NCBI RefSeq assembly: GCF_024679095.1
Contig: NC_066578.1
Coordinates: 1,139,379 to 1,203,378 of the forward strand
Length of the DNA: 64,000 nucleotides
Source of the DNA: Eriocheir sinensis
Taxonomy: Eukaryota; Arthropoda; Malacostraca; Decapoda; Varunidae
Direction: 5' to 3'
This document shows positions 12,530-22,738 of the stretch, piece after piece. The notes under the pieces were generated by a model that saw only the letters and a program-made list of their open reading frames with translations, was not told the DNA's origin and made no database searches. The position numbers and the translations under genes were made by a program. Position 1 is the first letter of the stretch; every line of letters begins with the position of its first letter.

Positions 12530-12580
12530 GTACTACTGCTACTACTACTACTACTGCTACTGCTACTGCTGATACTATAA
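12391..12580. repeat. (CTA)n, (AAT)n, (CTA)n triplet region
   Basis: Triplet microsatellites of CTA type, then AAT type (12420-12528), then ACT/GCT type. Confidence 0.93.
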
Positions 12581-12932
12581 TACTAATTCACTGGGTTACA
12601 AAAAAATGTAAGTTGACTAATTTTTTTCAACTGATTTAGGACAAATTTGCACCGCTGAATCCGGAGATGACACCCGTTTTTCTCGATCAGGTCAGGTTTT
12701 TGTGCTAAGTCGATTTTAAAAAAAGTCGATCTTATAACTAAATCGATTACATTTTTGTGACATTTTCGATTGATTTTTGTTAATATTTCTCATCCGAAAT
12801 TGGATTTACATAAAAAATCGTTTTCTAACACAATTTCATTTAATGTTACAAAAATTGACAGGTGTACATTGAATAGTAGATATTGATAAAGGTAAGCACA
12901 TGTAAATTGGATATTAAGTCATTGTTCGAAAT

Positions 12933-13070
12933 TCAGGGCATGAACTTCCGTTTCTTCGAACTCTAAGAATGCTCAGCGGTAGGGATGTCTCTCTTCAGAG
13001 TCCAACAGTAATCAGCCATCATGACTGCATCCCAGCGTCCCTGATATCTGGTCTCCATCTCTTCCTTCTC
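12933..13070 (-). pseudogene. C-terminal piece of a mobile-element-type protein, separated from its body
   Basis: The minus strand reads EKEEMETRYQGRWDAVMMA, DYCWTLKRDIPTAEHS, a stop (12963-12965), SSKKRKFMP, then a second stop (12933-12935). In the arthropod/cnidarian multicopy protein family I recall for the ORF at 14154-14963, this segment directly follows E-R-F-H-Q-D. Here the two pieces are parted by about 1.2 kb of LINE sequence. The first stop sits where the family continues with a basic residue, so the copy is broken even apart from the insertion. The family assignment is from memory of its motif order; its biochemical role is not known to me. Confidence 0.7.
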
Positions 13071-13073
13071 TTC

Positions 13074-13934
13074 TTTGATTATAAATCACCCGAACCTTTG
13101 ATTATAAATCACCCGAACTTATGAAGAGATTATATTTAGCATTTGTAAGACCACACCTAGAATACGCCGTTCAGTTCTAGTCACCGAACTATATCAAAGA
13201 TCAAGTTTTGCTAGAAAAGATACAGCGACGAGCAACCAAACAAATTCCAGCGCTCCGAAACTTGCCATATGACGAGCGTTTAAAGCGTTTAGATATGTTG
13301 TCCCTAAAAAAGCGAAGGATAAGAGGGGACTTAATTGAAGTGTTCAAAATTCTTAATGGATTCGACAACACTAACCCAGATAGTCTATTTCAGAGAGACA
13401 CCAACACAAGAACACGCAGCAACGGTATGAAGTTAAAGGGAAACCGATGTAACACATTGGTGTACAGAACTTTTTTCAATAACAGAGTCGTCGATCACTG
13501 GAATGGACTTCCACCGTCAGTAGTTAGCGCACAGAGTATCAATAGCTTCAAGTCTTCATTGGATAAGTACTTCAGGGATATAAGATTATACTGACCCTTC
13601 TTCGCATGTTTTCAGACAGAATGCAGCAAGACCTCAACCTATAATCATATTATTCTCCCCCACAACCTAGATTTCAAATAGCGAAAGTCAACAATAGAGT
13701 AAAGCAACAGTTAATGTCCGCATGACAGGTGGAGTGAGGTGTGGGTGCAGTAAGGTGACAGGTTACTGGTGCGTGCCTAGTACCGCCGGTAAAACGAGGA
13801 TCAGGCCTCCACCTGTGCCCCTGAAACTACACCTCACCCATCGTGAGTATTAGGGGGGATTCTGGGGCAGCCCTGTGTAGGCCACTCGGCCTCTTCCAGC
13901 CTCCCTGTATTTCTATGTTCTTATGTTCTTATGT
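13074..13934 (+). mobile_element. 5'-truncated CR1/L2-like LINE with RT C-terminus and 3' end
   Basis: The + strand reads MKRLYLAFVRPHLEYAVQF, a stop (TAG 13178-13180, in place of W), SPNYIKD, then an open frame 13208-13594. That frame has LEKIQRRATKQIPALRNLPY, DERLKRLDMLSLKKRRIRGD, LIEVFKILNGFDN, NRVVDHWNGLPPSVV and SFKSSLDKYFRD. This is the complete C-terminal domain of CR1/L2-group reverse transcriptases, ending TGA at about the expected point. A ~330-bp 3' UTR ends in CTATG TTCTTATG TTCTTATG, the short-repeat tail typical of that group. At the 5' side, TTTGATTATAAATCACCCGA is duplicated at 13074 and 13097. The copy is inactive (truncated, one stop). Confidence 0.88.
13208..13594 (+). CDS. 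Open part of the LINE RT C-terminal domain (128 codons)
   Basis: This is the intact reading portion of the LINE at 13074-13934. Residues 1-70 carry the Q-R-R-A-T-K, D-E-R-L and L-K-K-R-R-I-R-G-D-L-I-E motifs. Residues ~100-128 carry F-F-N-N-R-V-V-D-H-W-N-G-L-P and the S-F-K-S-S-L-D-K terminal helix. The M at 13208 is an internal methionine, not a genuine start, because homology continues upstream through a stop. It lacks the catalytic palm and should not be annotated as a host gene. Confidence 0.75.
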   Translation: MLEKIQRRATKQIPALRNLPYDERLKRLDMLSLKKRRIRGDLIEVFKILNGFDNTNPDSLFQRDTNTRTRSNGMKLKGNRCNTLVYRTFFNNRVVDHWNGLPPSVVSAQSINSFKSSLDKYFRDIRLY

Positions 13935-14245
13935 AATGAAGTCATTTTCCCCCACAGCTTAGGTTACCAGTAGTGTAAGTTAAGGGTAGCAATTTCCTCT
14001 TATTTCTCTCTTTACTGTAAAATTTCCATGTCCCTTTCTTCCTTAAAGGTACATGGTGTTCTCTTCTAACTATTTCCTGCCGGCACGTTGCCGGAGGGAG
14101 AGGTGGGTGGGGAGGAGCCTTCATCTTTTCTGTCCTGTTCTACCACACGTAGATTACTGGTAGTAGCGGTAGTAAACAGACACCCTCGCCATAGACCGAC
14201 AGGTCTTCTGGTGTCTGTTCTTCCTATGTATTCCTATGTATTCCA
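13935..14245 (+). mobile_element. Second LINE 3' UTR fragment with TATGTATTCC tail
   Basis: Non-coding sequence ending GTCTGTTCTTCC then TATGTATTCC twice, a short-tandem 3' tail of CR1-like style on the + strand. It lies head to tail after the LINE tail at 13934 and ends one or two bases from the resumption of the minus-strand ORF. Palindrome-like GCCGGCACGTTGCCGG is present near 14082. No coding sequence remains. Confidence 0.6.
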
Positions 14246-14963
14246 TGTCCTGATGGAATCTCTCCCCCTGCTCGTCGCTCATTGATCCTAGGTTCTCAGG
14301 AAACAGATCTATATGTAAGAATAAGTAATGCATTTTGATGCTCATGTTGCATCCGAGGTTTCTGAAAGCAGTCAGCATATTGGTGACAAGTTCTGCGTAG
14401 TTCCTGGCCTTCATGTTGCCAATAAAGTTCTTCACGACAAGAACAAAAGCCTTCCACGCTTCCAGTTCCACTTCGTTCATTGAGTTTTCAAACTCTGGAT
14501 CTCTGATGAGCTGATGGAGTTGAGGACCGTCAAAGATGCCAACTTTCAACTTCTCCATGGTCAATCCTGGAAAATCGTGGCACAAGTAAGTGAAGCAGCC
14601 GCCATCCTTGTCCAGAGCTTTGGTGAACTGTTTGATCAAGCCGAGCATGATGTGCAGCGGTGGGAAGAGTATCCTGGCTCTGTCCACCAGAGGGTTGTTT
14701 ATGACGTTCCTTGCTCTGCAAGGCACCAATTCCTCCCGTACAGGCCAGTCCTTCTTCGTGTAATGCTGAGCTTTGTCCCAGCTACCCCACATGCACAGAA
14801 AGCACGGGTACTTGGTGAACCCGGACTGTTGTCCCAACAAAATACAAAAAATACCAGTGTCAAAAATTGGCGCATGTAAACTCTTCAGAATTCGTTTATT
14901 TAAAGAAATAAGAAAGAATTTTGCCTCATATAAATAGAAAATGCCCGTACATGTAAAAAACAA
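14154..14963 (-). CDS. Mobile-element-type protein of unknown function, 269 codons, interrupted at its C-terminus
   Basis: The largest protein-like frame that is not simple repeat. Family-like sequence starts near residue 42 (LLGQQSGFTKYPCFLCMWG) and runs to residue 239. Visible motifs are a C-x2-C pair at 54-57 followed by H67, PPLHIMLGLIKQFTKAL (101-117), FPGLTMEKLKVGIFDGPQL (131-149) and HIDLFPENLGSMSDEQG with ERFHQD (217-239). Residues 1-41 do not look like the family and are probably read-through. Residues 240-269 are read from LINE tail sequence: the last family residue is encoded at 14247-14249, and the missing end lies at 12933-13070. I recognise the motif order as a multicopy family in arthropod and cnidarian genomes, likely transposon-derived, but cannot name its activity. 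Confidence 0.6.
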   Translation of the reverse strand: MFFTCTGIFYLYEAKFFLISLNKRILKSLHAPIFDTGIFCILLGQQSGFTKYPCFLCMWGSWDKAQHYTKKDWPVREELVPCRARNVINNPLVDRARILFPPLHIMLGLIKQFTKALDKDGGCFTYLCHDFPGLTMEKLKVGIFDGPQLHQLIRDPEFENSMNEVELEAWKAFVLVVKNFIGNMKARNYAELVTNMLTAFRNLGCNMSIKMHYLFLHIDLFPENLGSMSDEQGERFHQDMEYIGIHRKNRHQKTCRSMARVSVYYRYYQ

Positions 14964-15209
14964 ACAAACGTATAAAACATGTGGCGATAGATAAAAACGT
15001 TGACGTGATTGAGCAAAACCAATGTGATATTTAGATTCAGCACATCAAAATTGTTCTAAATCAGCTAAAAAAAAAACTTAGTCGAATAATTTATTGTTGG
15101 CCTGTATATAATACGTAACTATAATAACATCATCATCACTAACACCGTAACATCCTGTATCTGGGATGTGGATGCACACATTTAACATATATCTGTAAAC
15201 ACATTTCTG

Positions 15210-15253
<44 letters not shown>

Positions 15254-15520
15254 ATGCCAGTGGCAGGTGTCTCGCCAACAACCCAATCGTGAGAGGAAAA
15301 CTTTACCACAGAATTAAATATCTATTTATATTAAATAAATCCACGTCTCGCACCAGTAGCCAACACAAGGATAAAGACACAACAGAATGCATCACAAAAA
15401 AGAAAATATCTTGAAGAGGAAAAACTGTACAAAGAATAGTAAAAAAATAAACTCATCAATAAACGTTCATACACGAAACAAATCATATGAATACGTGGCG
15501 GTGAACACTCACGTGCACGA
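14964..15520. repeat. AT-rich sequence with an (AC)n microsatellite
   Basis: AC run at 15210-15253 in otherwise AT-rich unique DNA. No upstream exon of the neighbouring minus-strand ORF could be identified here. Confidence 0.6.
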
Positions 15521-15711
15521 TGTGGCGGCGGCGGCGACGGTGGCGGGGGTTCCAACGGGCGGGGCGCCACCTCCTAGCTGTCTGCCCCGGCCCCGAGTTA
15601 CACACACACACGCAACACGCGACCTTGCCGAGCACTCTTTATGGTGTTTTCGCGGCGCTTAAACACCAAAACGGTGACGCAAAAAGTTATCGTGACTTGA
15701 AGGCCGCGGGT

Positions 15712-15747
<36 letters not shown>

Positions 15748-16010
15748 CCAACACACGGTTCACGGCGAGGGTCCCGCGTCACGCTATATACACTGGCGTA
15801 CCGACGCGGTGCGTTGGGATGCCTGCAGGAAGGAGCCGGTAGTTTGGGGGAAGGTGGCAGGGGAGGGAGTGTGGAACTTTCTCCACACTGGCTGACACGA
15901 CCACGTGACTCAGTTCTGGCACGTGATTGGTCACTGAGAACGGCCATGCGAGGGGCACTGTTCCGAACACCTGAAGCAAGACACGCTTCGAAATGAAACT
16001 GTGTTCCGAC
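15520..16010. promoter_or_regulatory. CpG-rich segment with paired CACGTG sites: candidate promoter
   Basis: Locally GC- and CpG-rich (GGCGGCGGCGGCGACGG, GGGCGGGGCG) against AT-rich surroundings. Two palindromic CACGTG E-boxes lie at 15902-15907 and 15920-15925. The first overlaps TGACTCA (15906-15912, an AP-1-type site); the second abuts ATTGG (15926-15930, an inverted CCAAT). A TATATACA word lies near 15784. An (AC)n run sits inside at 15712-15745. No transcript start or flanking exon is proven, so promoter function is inference. Confidence 0.35.
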
Positions 16011-16623
16011 TTTTATCTCTTCGCTTGTTAACTGATTCTGGCGGACCGGTGTTACCACCAGAAGGCGGAACGAATGATTGGTGCAGGCTGAAAAGGAAAG
16101 TATGAGGAACAGCATAAATAAGGTGAGGATTAATTAAAATAAATAGGAGAAGAGTATATATGACGAATAGAAGAAGAGTATATATGAAGGTGGTGACCGC
16201 TAAGGGTATCGGTGACGGGAAGGTGTTTTCTCGACTTCGCTTTGCCTAATTACTTAATAATACACTGTACTGTTGTTGTCTTCATACAACGTTGGCCGTT
16301 AATGCTAAGTGACATACAGTGTTGGACATTAAATGTTAAGTGAAGCTCTTAGCTGCCTGTTGTAGTGCTCCGAGACGCGGGCGTTTTGAGATAAATGTTT
16401 GTGATCCTGAAGGTAAATGTTACTGTTGACAGGTTTGACCACGTTATATCGTGCGTCAACGAGAAGGGTTGTTTCATTGCCTTCCCGCCCTACAGAGCGG
16501 CAGTAAAAGCTGGTGAGTCTACACACTGTTACAACAACAGCTAAGTGTGGAGATTCCCAAATAGGGGTAAATTACACTGGTTGCTGTTAATATCCAGTCA
16601 CACTTTTTGGAAGGAAGTATCAT

Positions 16624-16626
<3 letters not shown>
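16011..16626. other. Unassigned sequence with a short duplication
   Basis: AGAAGAGTATATATGA occurs twice about 26 bp apart near 16147 and 16170. Otherwise unique; nothing else recognised. Confidence 0.4.
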
Positions 16627-16661
<35 letters not shown>

Positions 16662-16945
16662 GCGGTGGCGGAGTGGTCAGGGCGAGGAGTGGTGATATCC
16701 AAGGTTCCGGGTTCAAGCCCCACCACAAACAGCTGACAATTTACTTTCATCAGCGAGTGACGGAAGAGTGCCCGCATGCTGCCAGGATCTGCAATCAACC
16801 GGGGTGAAGGTCCTCTGAAGGATGGGCCTTGTCACGTCAGTCGCTGTAACTAAAATTTACCTGCGCCACTAATGGGTTGGGGCAATCTATCAGGCCCTCC
16901 AGAAAGCCAACTGGTCCTTGAGGCAACACGTAAGAAAAAAATCAT
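16627..16945 (+). mobile_element. tRNA-derived SINE, family 4, preceded by (AC)n
   Basis: An AC run (16629-16659) abuts a tRNA head with A box GTGGCGGAGTGGTCAGGGCG and B box GGGTTCAAGCCCC (about 16708). The body has CAGCTGACAATTTACTTTC, CCCGCATGCTGCCAGG, ATCAACCGGGG and CTGCGCCACTAATGGGTTGG, followed by CTATCAGGCCCTCC and an A-rich end. Several body words align with SINE family 1 in the same order, although the heads differ. Confidence 0.82.
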
Positions 16946-17139
16946 GTTCAGATGCAGCATTATTAATAACTTAAAACACAAATCTGGAGCCTTCCTATAT
17001 GCGGAAGGCCTGGCTGCGCCCTGCGGCTCACCACGGCCACCACGGGTCGTTGTTTCATATCTTGGAATATCTATACCGGAACCATGACTGAAGTTCACTT
17101 GATATCCTCCTACTAAACTCAGTGGTGTCAAACCTTGAG

Positions 17140-17335
17140 TCTATGGACATGAATGAGTGGGAACAACGCGAATTATCGCTAATGTTGTCATCAGGTTGTT
17201 GTTTCTTGGCCGACGCCTTGCTGTGTGCCAGACACATACCATATCATTGTTTTCATCCCTGTCAAGCGCTTCATTTACTTTGTTAAAGAATGACCACAGG
17301 TTTGTAAGGCAAGGACAAATGTACATTATAGGACT
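17140..17335 (-). pseudogene. Possible LINE RT N-terminal fragment
   Basis: The minus strand reads SFFNKVNEALDRDENNDMVC then shifts frame. The segment resembles the stretch before the Y-L-D-F-x-K-A-F-D motif of non-LTR reverse transcriptases, but the D-F-x-K-A-F-D core itself is degraded. Weak evidence. Confidence 0.35.
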
Positions 17336-18665
<1,330 letters not shown>

Positions 18666-18711
<46 letters not shown>

Positions 18712-18800
18712 ACAGTAGTAGTAAGAGTAGTAAAAGTTGTTGCTGTTGTTGTTTTGTTGTTATTTTTATTGTTATTGCTGTTGTTGTTGTTGATGTAGTT
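18666..18800. repeat. (AGT)n and TTG triplet repeats
   Basis: AGT triplets 18666-18730, then GTTGTTGTTTTG-type repeats to about 18800. Serine-run frames are artefacts. Confidence 0.93.
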
Positions 18801-18924
18801 GTTTTTCAGTATAACAAAAACTGACATTTTTGTATCCCTGATCTGTCAACAGGTCTGGGGTATGTTACACGCAGCTTATCATTCTTTACGAGCTTCCATA
18901 TTTTAATGTCGTCTAAATTATCTC

Positions 18925-19110
18925 CTCCTCGTCCTCCTCGTCCTCTTCCTCCTCCTGCTGGTGCCCCTCTTCCTCCTCCTGCTGGTGCCCCTCTTCCTCC
19001 TCCTGCTGGTGCCCCTCTTCCTCCTCCTGCTGGTGCCCCTCTTCCTCCTCCTCCTCCTCCTCCTCCTCCTCCTGCTCCTCGTCCTCCTTATGCTCATCGT
19101 CCTCCTCCTC
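18925..19110. repeat. 24-bp minisatellite in a CCT-rich block
   Basis: CCTCCTCCTGCTGGTGCCCC recurs four times at 24-bp spacing (about 18950-19045), flanked by CCT triplets. The period is a multiple of three, so one frame reads a repeated PPPAGAPL octapeptide. Confidence 0.9.
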
Positions 19111-19159
19111 CCGTAAACAAGTAATAGTTTGCTCGCGTTCATTGCGAGAAATTTCATAT

Positions 19160-19405
19160 TCAAGACGCTGGGAGCAATAATATCTTTATATAACTCGACG
19201 GTAAGATCTTGCCTGGAGTGCAGGTCTCGTCCTCTAATTTCTAGAAGGAAACTGAATTATTGGAGAGTGCTCTGCGAGGCGCCACGAAAAATCATAACAC
19301 TTCTGAAGCCTTCCTTAGCTGTATAAAACTGTGACTAAATTTCTTTACGTTAGGCAAGAGATGAAGGGAATTCGATAGAGGCCTTCAAATACGTAAACGA
19401 TTTAT
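19160..19405 (+). pseudogene. LINE RT C-terminal fragment, left part, split by a TTAA element
   Basis: In shifting + frames: FKTLGAIISLYNSTVRSCLE, then ISRRKLNYW and degraded R-A-T-K region, then SIEAFKYVNDLFN reaching 19410. This is the ILSLYN-x-x-V-R-P-H-L-E ... R-R-x-x-x-D-L-I-E-A-F-K-Y-x-N order of CR1/L2-like elements. The fragment is cut exactly at the TTAA that opens the element at 19406, and NVNHSKF with FDLQTN follows its right-hand TTAA. Confidence 0.65.
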
Positions 19406-19654
19406 TTAACCCGTCCGCTGCGATTGGCACGGATTTCGCCTTCACTGGTAGCCTGGTCACATATGCTCCCAGGTCTTTCTGTGCCTCTGTGGTGGGTAGT
19501 GGAGTGTTTCCCACGTGGTATTGGTATGCTGGATTTCCCCTCCCAAGATGCATGACCTCACATTGTTCTTCACTAAATTGGAACAGTTACTTTTTGTTCC
19601 ACTCCTGTAGCTTGGTGATGTCTTGTAGTAGGAAATCCGCATCCAAGGGGTTAA
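19406..19654 (-). mobile_element. 249-bp TTAA-flanked element carrying a LINE RT fragment (copy 2)
   Basis: TTAA at 19406-19409 and 19651-19654; left end CCCGTCCGCTGCGATTGG; right end CGCATCCAAGGGG. The inverse of the right end (CCCCTTGGATGCGGATTT) resembles the left end around TGCG(G)ATT. The minus strand reads LQDITKLQEWNKK, a stop, LFQFSEEQCEVMHLGRGN, PAYQYHVGNTPLPTTEAQKD and LGAYV. Ends and length are identical in layout to 3117-3365. It sits inside a + strand LINE fragment that appears to resume beyond it, which indicates insertion of a defined unit. Confidence 0.75.
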
Positions 19655-19745
19655 CGTCAATCACTCCAAGTTTTGACCTACAAACTAACTGATACTACAA
19701 ATAACAGTGTACCGACTGGAAACAACAGTGTACAGCAACCACCTT
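19655..19745 (+). pseudogene. LINE RT C-terminal fragment, right part beyond the TTAA element
   Basis: After one TTAA the + strand continues AAC GTC AAT CAC TCC AAG TTT, then FDLQTN after a 1-base shift. With the element removed, the codon phase joins DLFN directly to VNHSKF. Decay is heavy beyond this point. Confidence 0.45.
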
Positions 19746-20095
19746 ATTATCCCTGCAGGTCACTTAGAGGCCGAACGAACTGATTAAATCACAATAGCGG
19801 GCAGACGTTATGAGCCAACAAGCTTTATATTGCCTGACTTTCCATGCATCCAAGTTTCCATGTTTCTTTCCCTCCTCTTCCATTTTTTTTTCTCGTCTTC
19901 CTGTAACTAATCTTTTGATCCTTCTATTGTACCTATTTAACCTTTATAGCTGCCCTTCACCCAACCGCTGCCTTACTTTCCCCCTCAGCCTTATTTTCTG
20001 CCTCAGTAAGGGACACTGCCACCCTTGATTACCCGCTCAATGGCCTAGTTAGCCGAGCACCAGCCTGGCTAAGTGATGTCTGCACACAACTACCG
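19746..20095. other. Unassigned sequence
   Basis: T/C-rich unique DNA; nothing recognised. Confidence 0.35.
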
Positions 20096-20097
20096 GG

Positions 20098-20116
20098 GGT
20101 GGGGGGGTGGGGGGGG

Positions 20117-20181
<65 letters not shown>

Positions 20182-20197
20182 AGACAGACGTACAGAT

Positions 20198-20242
<45 letters not shown>

Positions 20243-20263
20243 CACACAGACAGACGTACAGAT

Positions 20264-20323
<60 letters not shown>

Positions 20324-20331
20324 GTACAGAT

Positions 20332-20366
<35 letters not shown>

Positions 20367-20490
20367 AAAAAAAACGAAGACAAAGAAAGACAAAGAAAGG
20401 CAGATAGACAAACAGACAGACAGAGGGAGACAGACAGACAGAAAGACAGACAGAGAATGAAAACCAGCCAGCCAGCCAGACAGACAGACA
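20098..20490. repeat. G-run, (GA)n and long (CAGA)n tract
   Basis: G-run at 20098-20119, GA run to 20176, then CAGA/CAGACAGACGTACAGATAGA. The block CAGACGTACAGATAGACAGA recurs at about 20184, 20251 and 20320, a higher-order period of about 68 bp. The S/V/C/L frames are artefacts. Confidence 0.95.
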
Positions 20491-20594
20491 AATAGACACA
20501 CTCGTATTAGGGTCGATGAACTATTTGGAGATATTTAACTGAAGAGCTGAGAAAACAGAACGTATCATCCCCCGAAGAGGATGAAAATGAAAGG

Positions 20595-21245
20595 TGAGGA
20601 TTTTAAAGAAGAGAAGAAAAAAGAGGTTTAATATATATCAGATTAGCTGGAGCAGGAAAAAAAAGGGGAGGAGGAAAAGACAGTACCATAATGTTCAATG
20701 TAAAAGACTACGAGGAAGAAAAGAAACAGGAGGAGGAGGAGGAGGACTAGGAGAAAAAATAGGAGGAAGAGGAGAGGGGAAAACAAATGAAGACAGAATA
20801 CTAGGAGGAGAAAGGGATGATGAGGAAAAGGAAGAGAATGAAAAAGAGAAAAAGTGTGTTGGAAATCGAGTAAAAGGAGGAAGAGGAAAAGGAAGAAGAA
20901 GAGGAGAGAGAGAGGGAAGAGCTGATGAAGGCAGGAACAGTATGCGAGAAAGAGATGAAGGGAAAAGAAAAAAAACCCATAGAAAAAAGAAGGAAAAGGA
21001 GGAGGATGAAAAAGAAAAAGTGTGCGTTAGAAGTCGAATAAAAGGAGGAAGAGGAAAAGGAAGAAGAAGAGGAGAGGGAAACAAGTATGAGAGAGAGAGA
21101 GAGAGATGAAGGGAAAAGAAAAAAAACAAAGAAAAAGAAGAAAAAGGAAGAGAATGAAAAAGAGAAAGTTTGCGTTAGAAGTCGAATAAAAGGAGGAAGA
21201 GGAAGAGGAAGAGGAGGAAAGGAGGAGGAGGAGGAGGAAGCAAAA
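20595..21245. repeat. Purine-rich minisatellite, unit ~110-150 bp
   Basis: GAATGAAAAAGAGAAA(AA)GTGTG, GGA(A)ATCGA, TAAAAGGAGGAAGAGGAAAAG and GAAGAAGAGGAGAG recur about three times (near 20830, 21005 and 21150). The + frame repeats E/K/R-rich text ending VKGGRGKGRRRGE; judged compositional. Confidence 0.85.
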
Positions 21246-21599
21246 GAAGGCTGTGGTTGGGGTGGATCGACCGCTCCCTTGTGGCACCTTTGTTCCCTGG
21301 GTATAAAATCGATCCCCGGAGGCTGTTGACTCGGGGGAGGATGAGTTAGCCTCGCCCTCTCTTCCCCGCTACCGACACCCACACCGCGCCCCGCCACACC
21401 CCGCCGCATCCACCTCTCCCTCTCCACCTGCCAAGCCAACCACTCCCTCTCCACCTGCCTCACCCACCACTCCCACATCATCCACCTTGGCATAACTTAC
21501 CACACCACTCACTCCACTTTCCTTTCCTGCCTTCTATCCTCTTTCATCCCTTACTTAACGTCTCTTCTTCCACTTCTAGCTTCTACCTTCCGTCTTCAG

Positions 21600-22330
21600 T
21601 TCCTTTTTTCCTTCCCCTTTTCTTTCTTTTCATATTCTCAGGCTTTCTTTCACTCTTAACCTAATGTCTCTTCCTCCTCTTCTACCCTCTCCTTTCCGAC
21701 GTACATCCCTCTTTTCTTCCCCTTTTCTTCCCTCTCTCCTTCTCAGTCTTTCTTTCATCCAGAATCTAATGTCTCTTCCATCCTTTCCCATCCGTCTTCC
21801 TTTTCTTCCATCTCTCCTTCTCAGCCTTTCTTTCATCCCCAATCTGTCTCTTCCTCCTCTTCCAGCCTCTCCCTTCCCTTCCCTCCCTTCTATCTCTCTT
21901 TCCTTCCCTTTTCTTCCATCTCTCCTTCTCAGTCGTTCTTTCACTCCTAACCTAACGTCTCTTCCTCCTCTTCCAGCCTCTCCCTTCCCTTCCCTCCCTT
22001 CTATCTCTCTTTCCTTCCCTTTTCTTCCCTCTCTCCTTCTCAGTCGTTCTTTCACTCCTAACCTAACGTCTCTTCCTCCTCTTCTAGCCTCTCCCTTCCT
22101 CCTTCTATCTCTTCCTTCCCTTTTCTTCCCTCTCTCCTTCTCAGTCGTTCTTTCACTCCTAACCTAACGTCTCTTCCTCCTCTTCTAGCCTCTCCCTTTC
22201 GTCTTCCATCTCACGTTTCTTCCCCTTTTCTTTTTCTCTCGTCAGCCTCGCCCTCAACCTATCGCCTCTTCCTCCACTTCCAGCCTCACCCTTCCGTCTT
22301 ACATCCCTTTTTCTTCGCCTTTCCCATTCC
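21600..22330. repeat. Pyrimidine minisatellite, ~110-bp unit
   Basis: TCAGTCGTTCTTTCACTCC, TAACCTAACGTCTCTTCCTC, TTC(C/T)AGCCTCTCCCTTCC and CTTCCCTTTTCTTCC recur five or more times, with unit length varying around 85-115 bp. Related words reappear at 24.0-24.4 and 25.4-26.4 kb. Confidence 0.88.
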
Positions 22331-22424
22331 ACCATACCCTGCCATGTCATCGCCTCTCCAACATGACTAAAGCCAACCAACACACCAACACTCAAGTTAC
22401 GCATACTCTACACATAATGACTTG

Positions 22425-22660
22425 TATTCTCCAACATTTCAAGGGCCTACACACCCACATTTGGTAAGGCTTGCGTAGAGGTTGCGGGTATTTCCATGGG
22501 TAGTTTTGTGAGCCTAGTGATAGTGTGACAAGGCTTCTGTACCGTGAACGTGAAGAAAACACTCGTGGGAATTTGACTCATCTCCGTTGTGGCCTTTTAA
22601 ATATTTGTTAAGAGAGCCGAAAGCGTCTGTGTATACGAGCCATGATTCAGTTCATCCCCC
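22425..22660 (+). repeat. Dispersed repeat B, uninterrupted copy
   Basis: Contains GTATTCTCCAACATTTCA, CACATTTGGTAAGGCTTGCG, TTTCCATGGGTAGTTTTGTG, GAGGTTGCGGG, AGGCTTCTGTACC and GAGAGCCGAAAGCGTCTGTG. The same words in the same order surround the nested insertion at 27.48-28.20 kb. Class unknown. Confidence 0.75.
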
Positions 22661-22681
22661 AACACAGTGCGCATTAAGGAT

Positions 22682-22738
22682 AACAAATTCAAATTCAAAT
22701 TCAAATATTTATCAGAACGGGGGGGGGGGGGGGGGGAA
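22682..22738. repeat. (AAATTC)n followed by an ~18-base G-run
   Basis: Four AAATTC hexamers, then a pure G-run at about 22720-22737. Confidence 0.9.
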
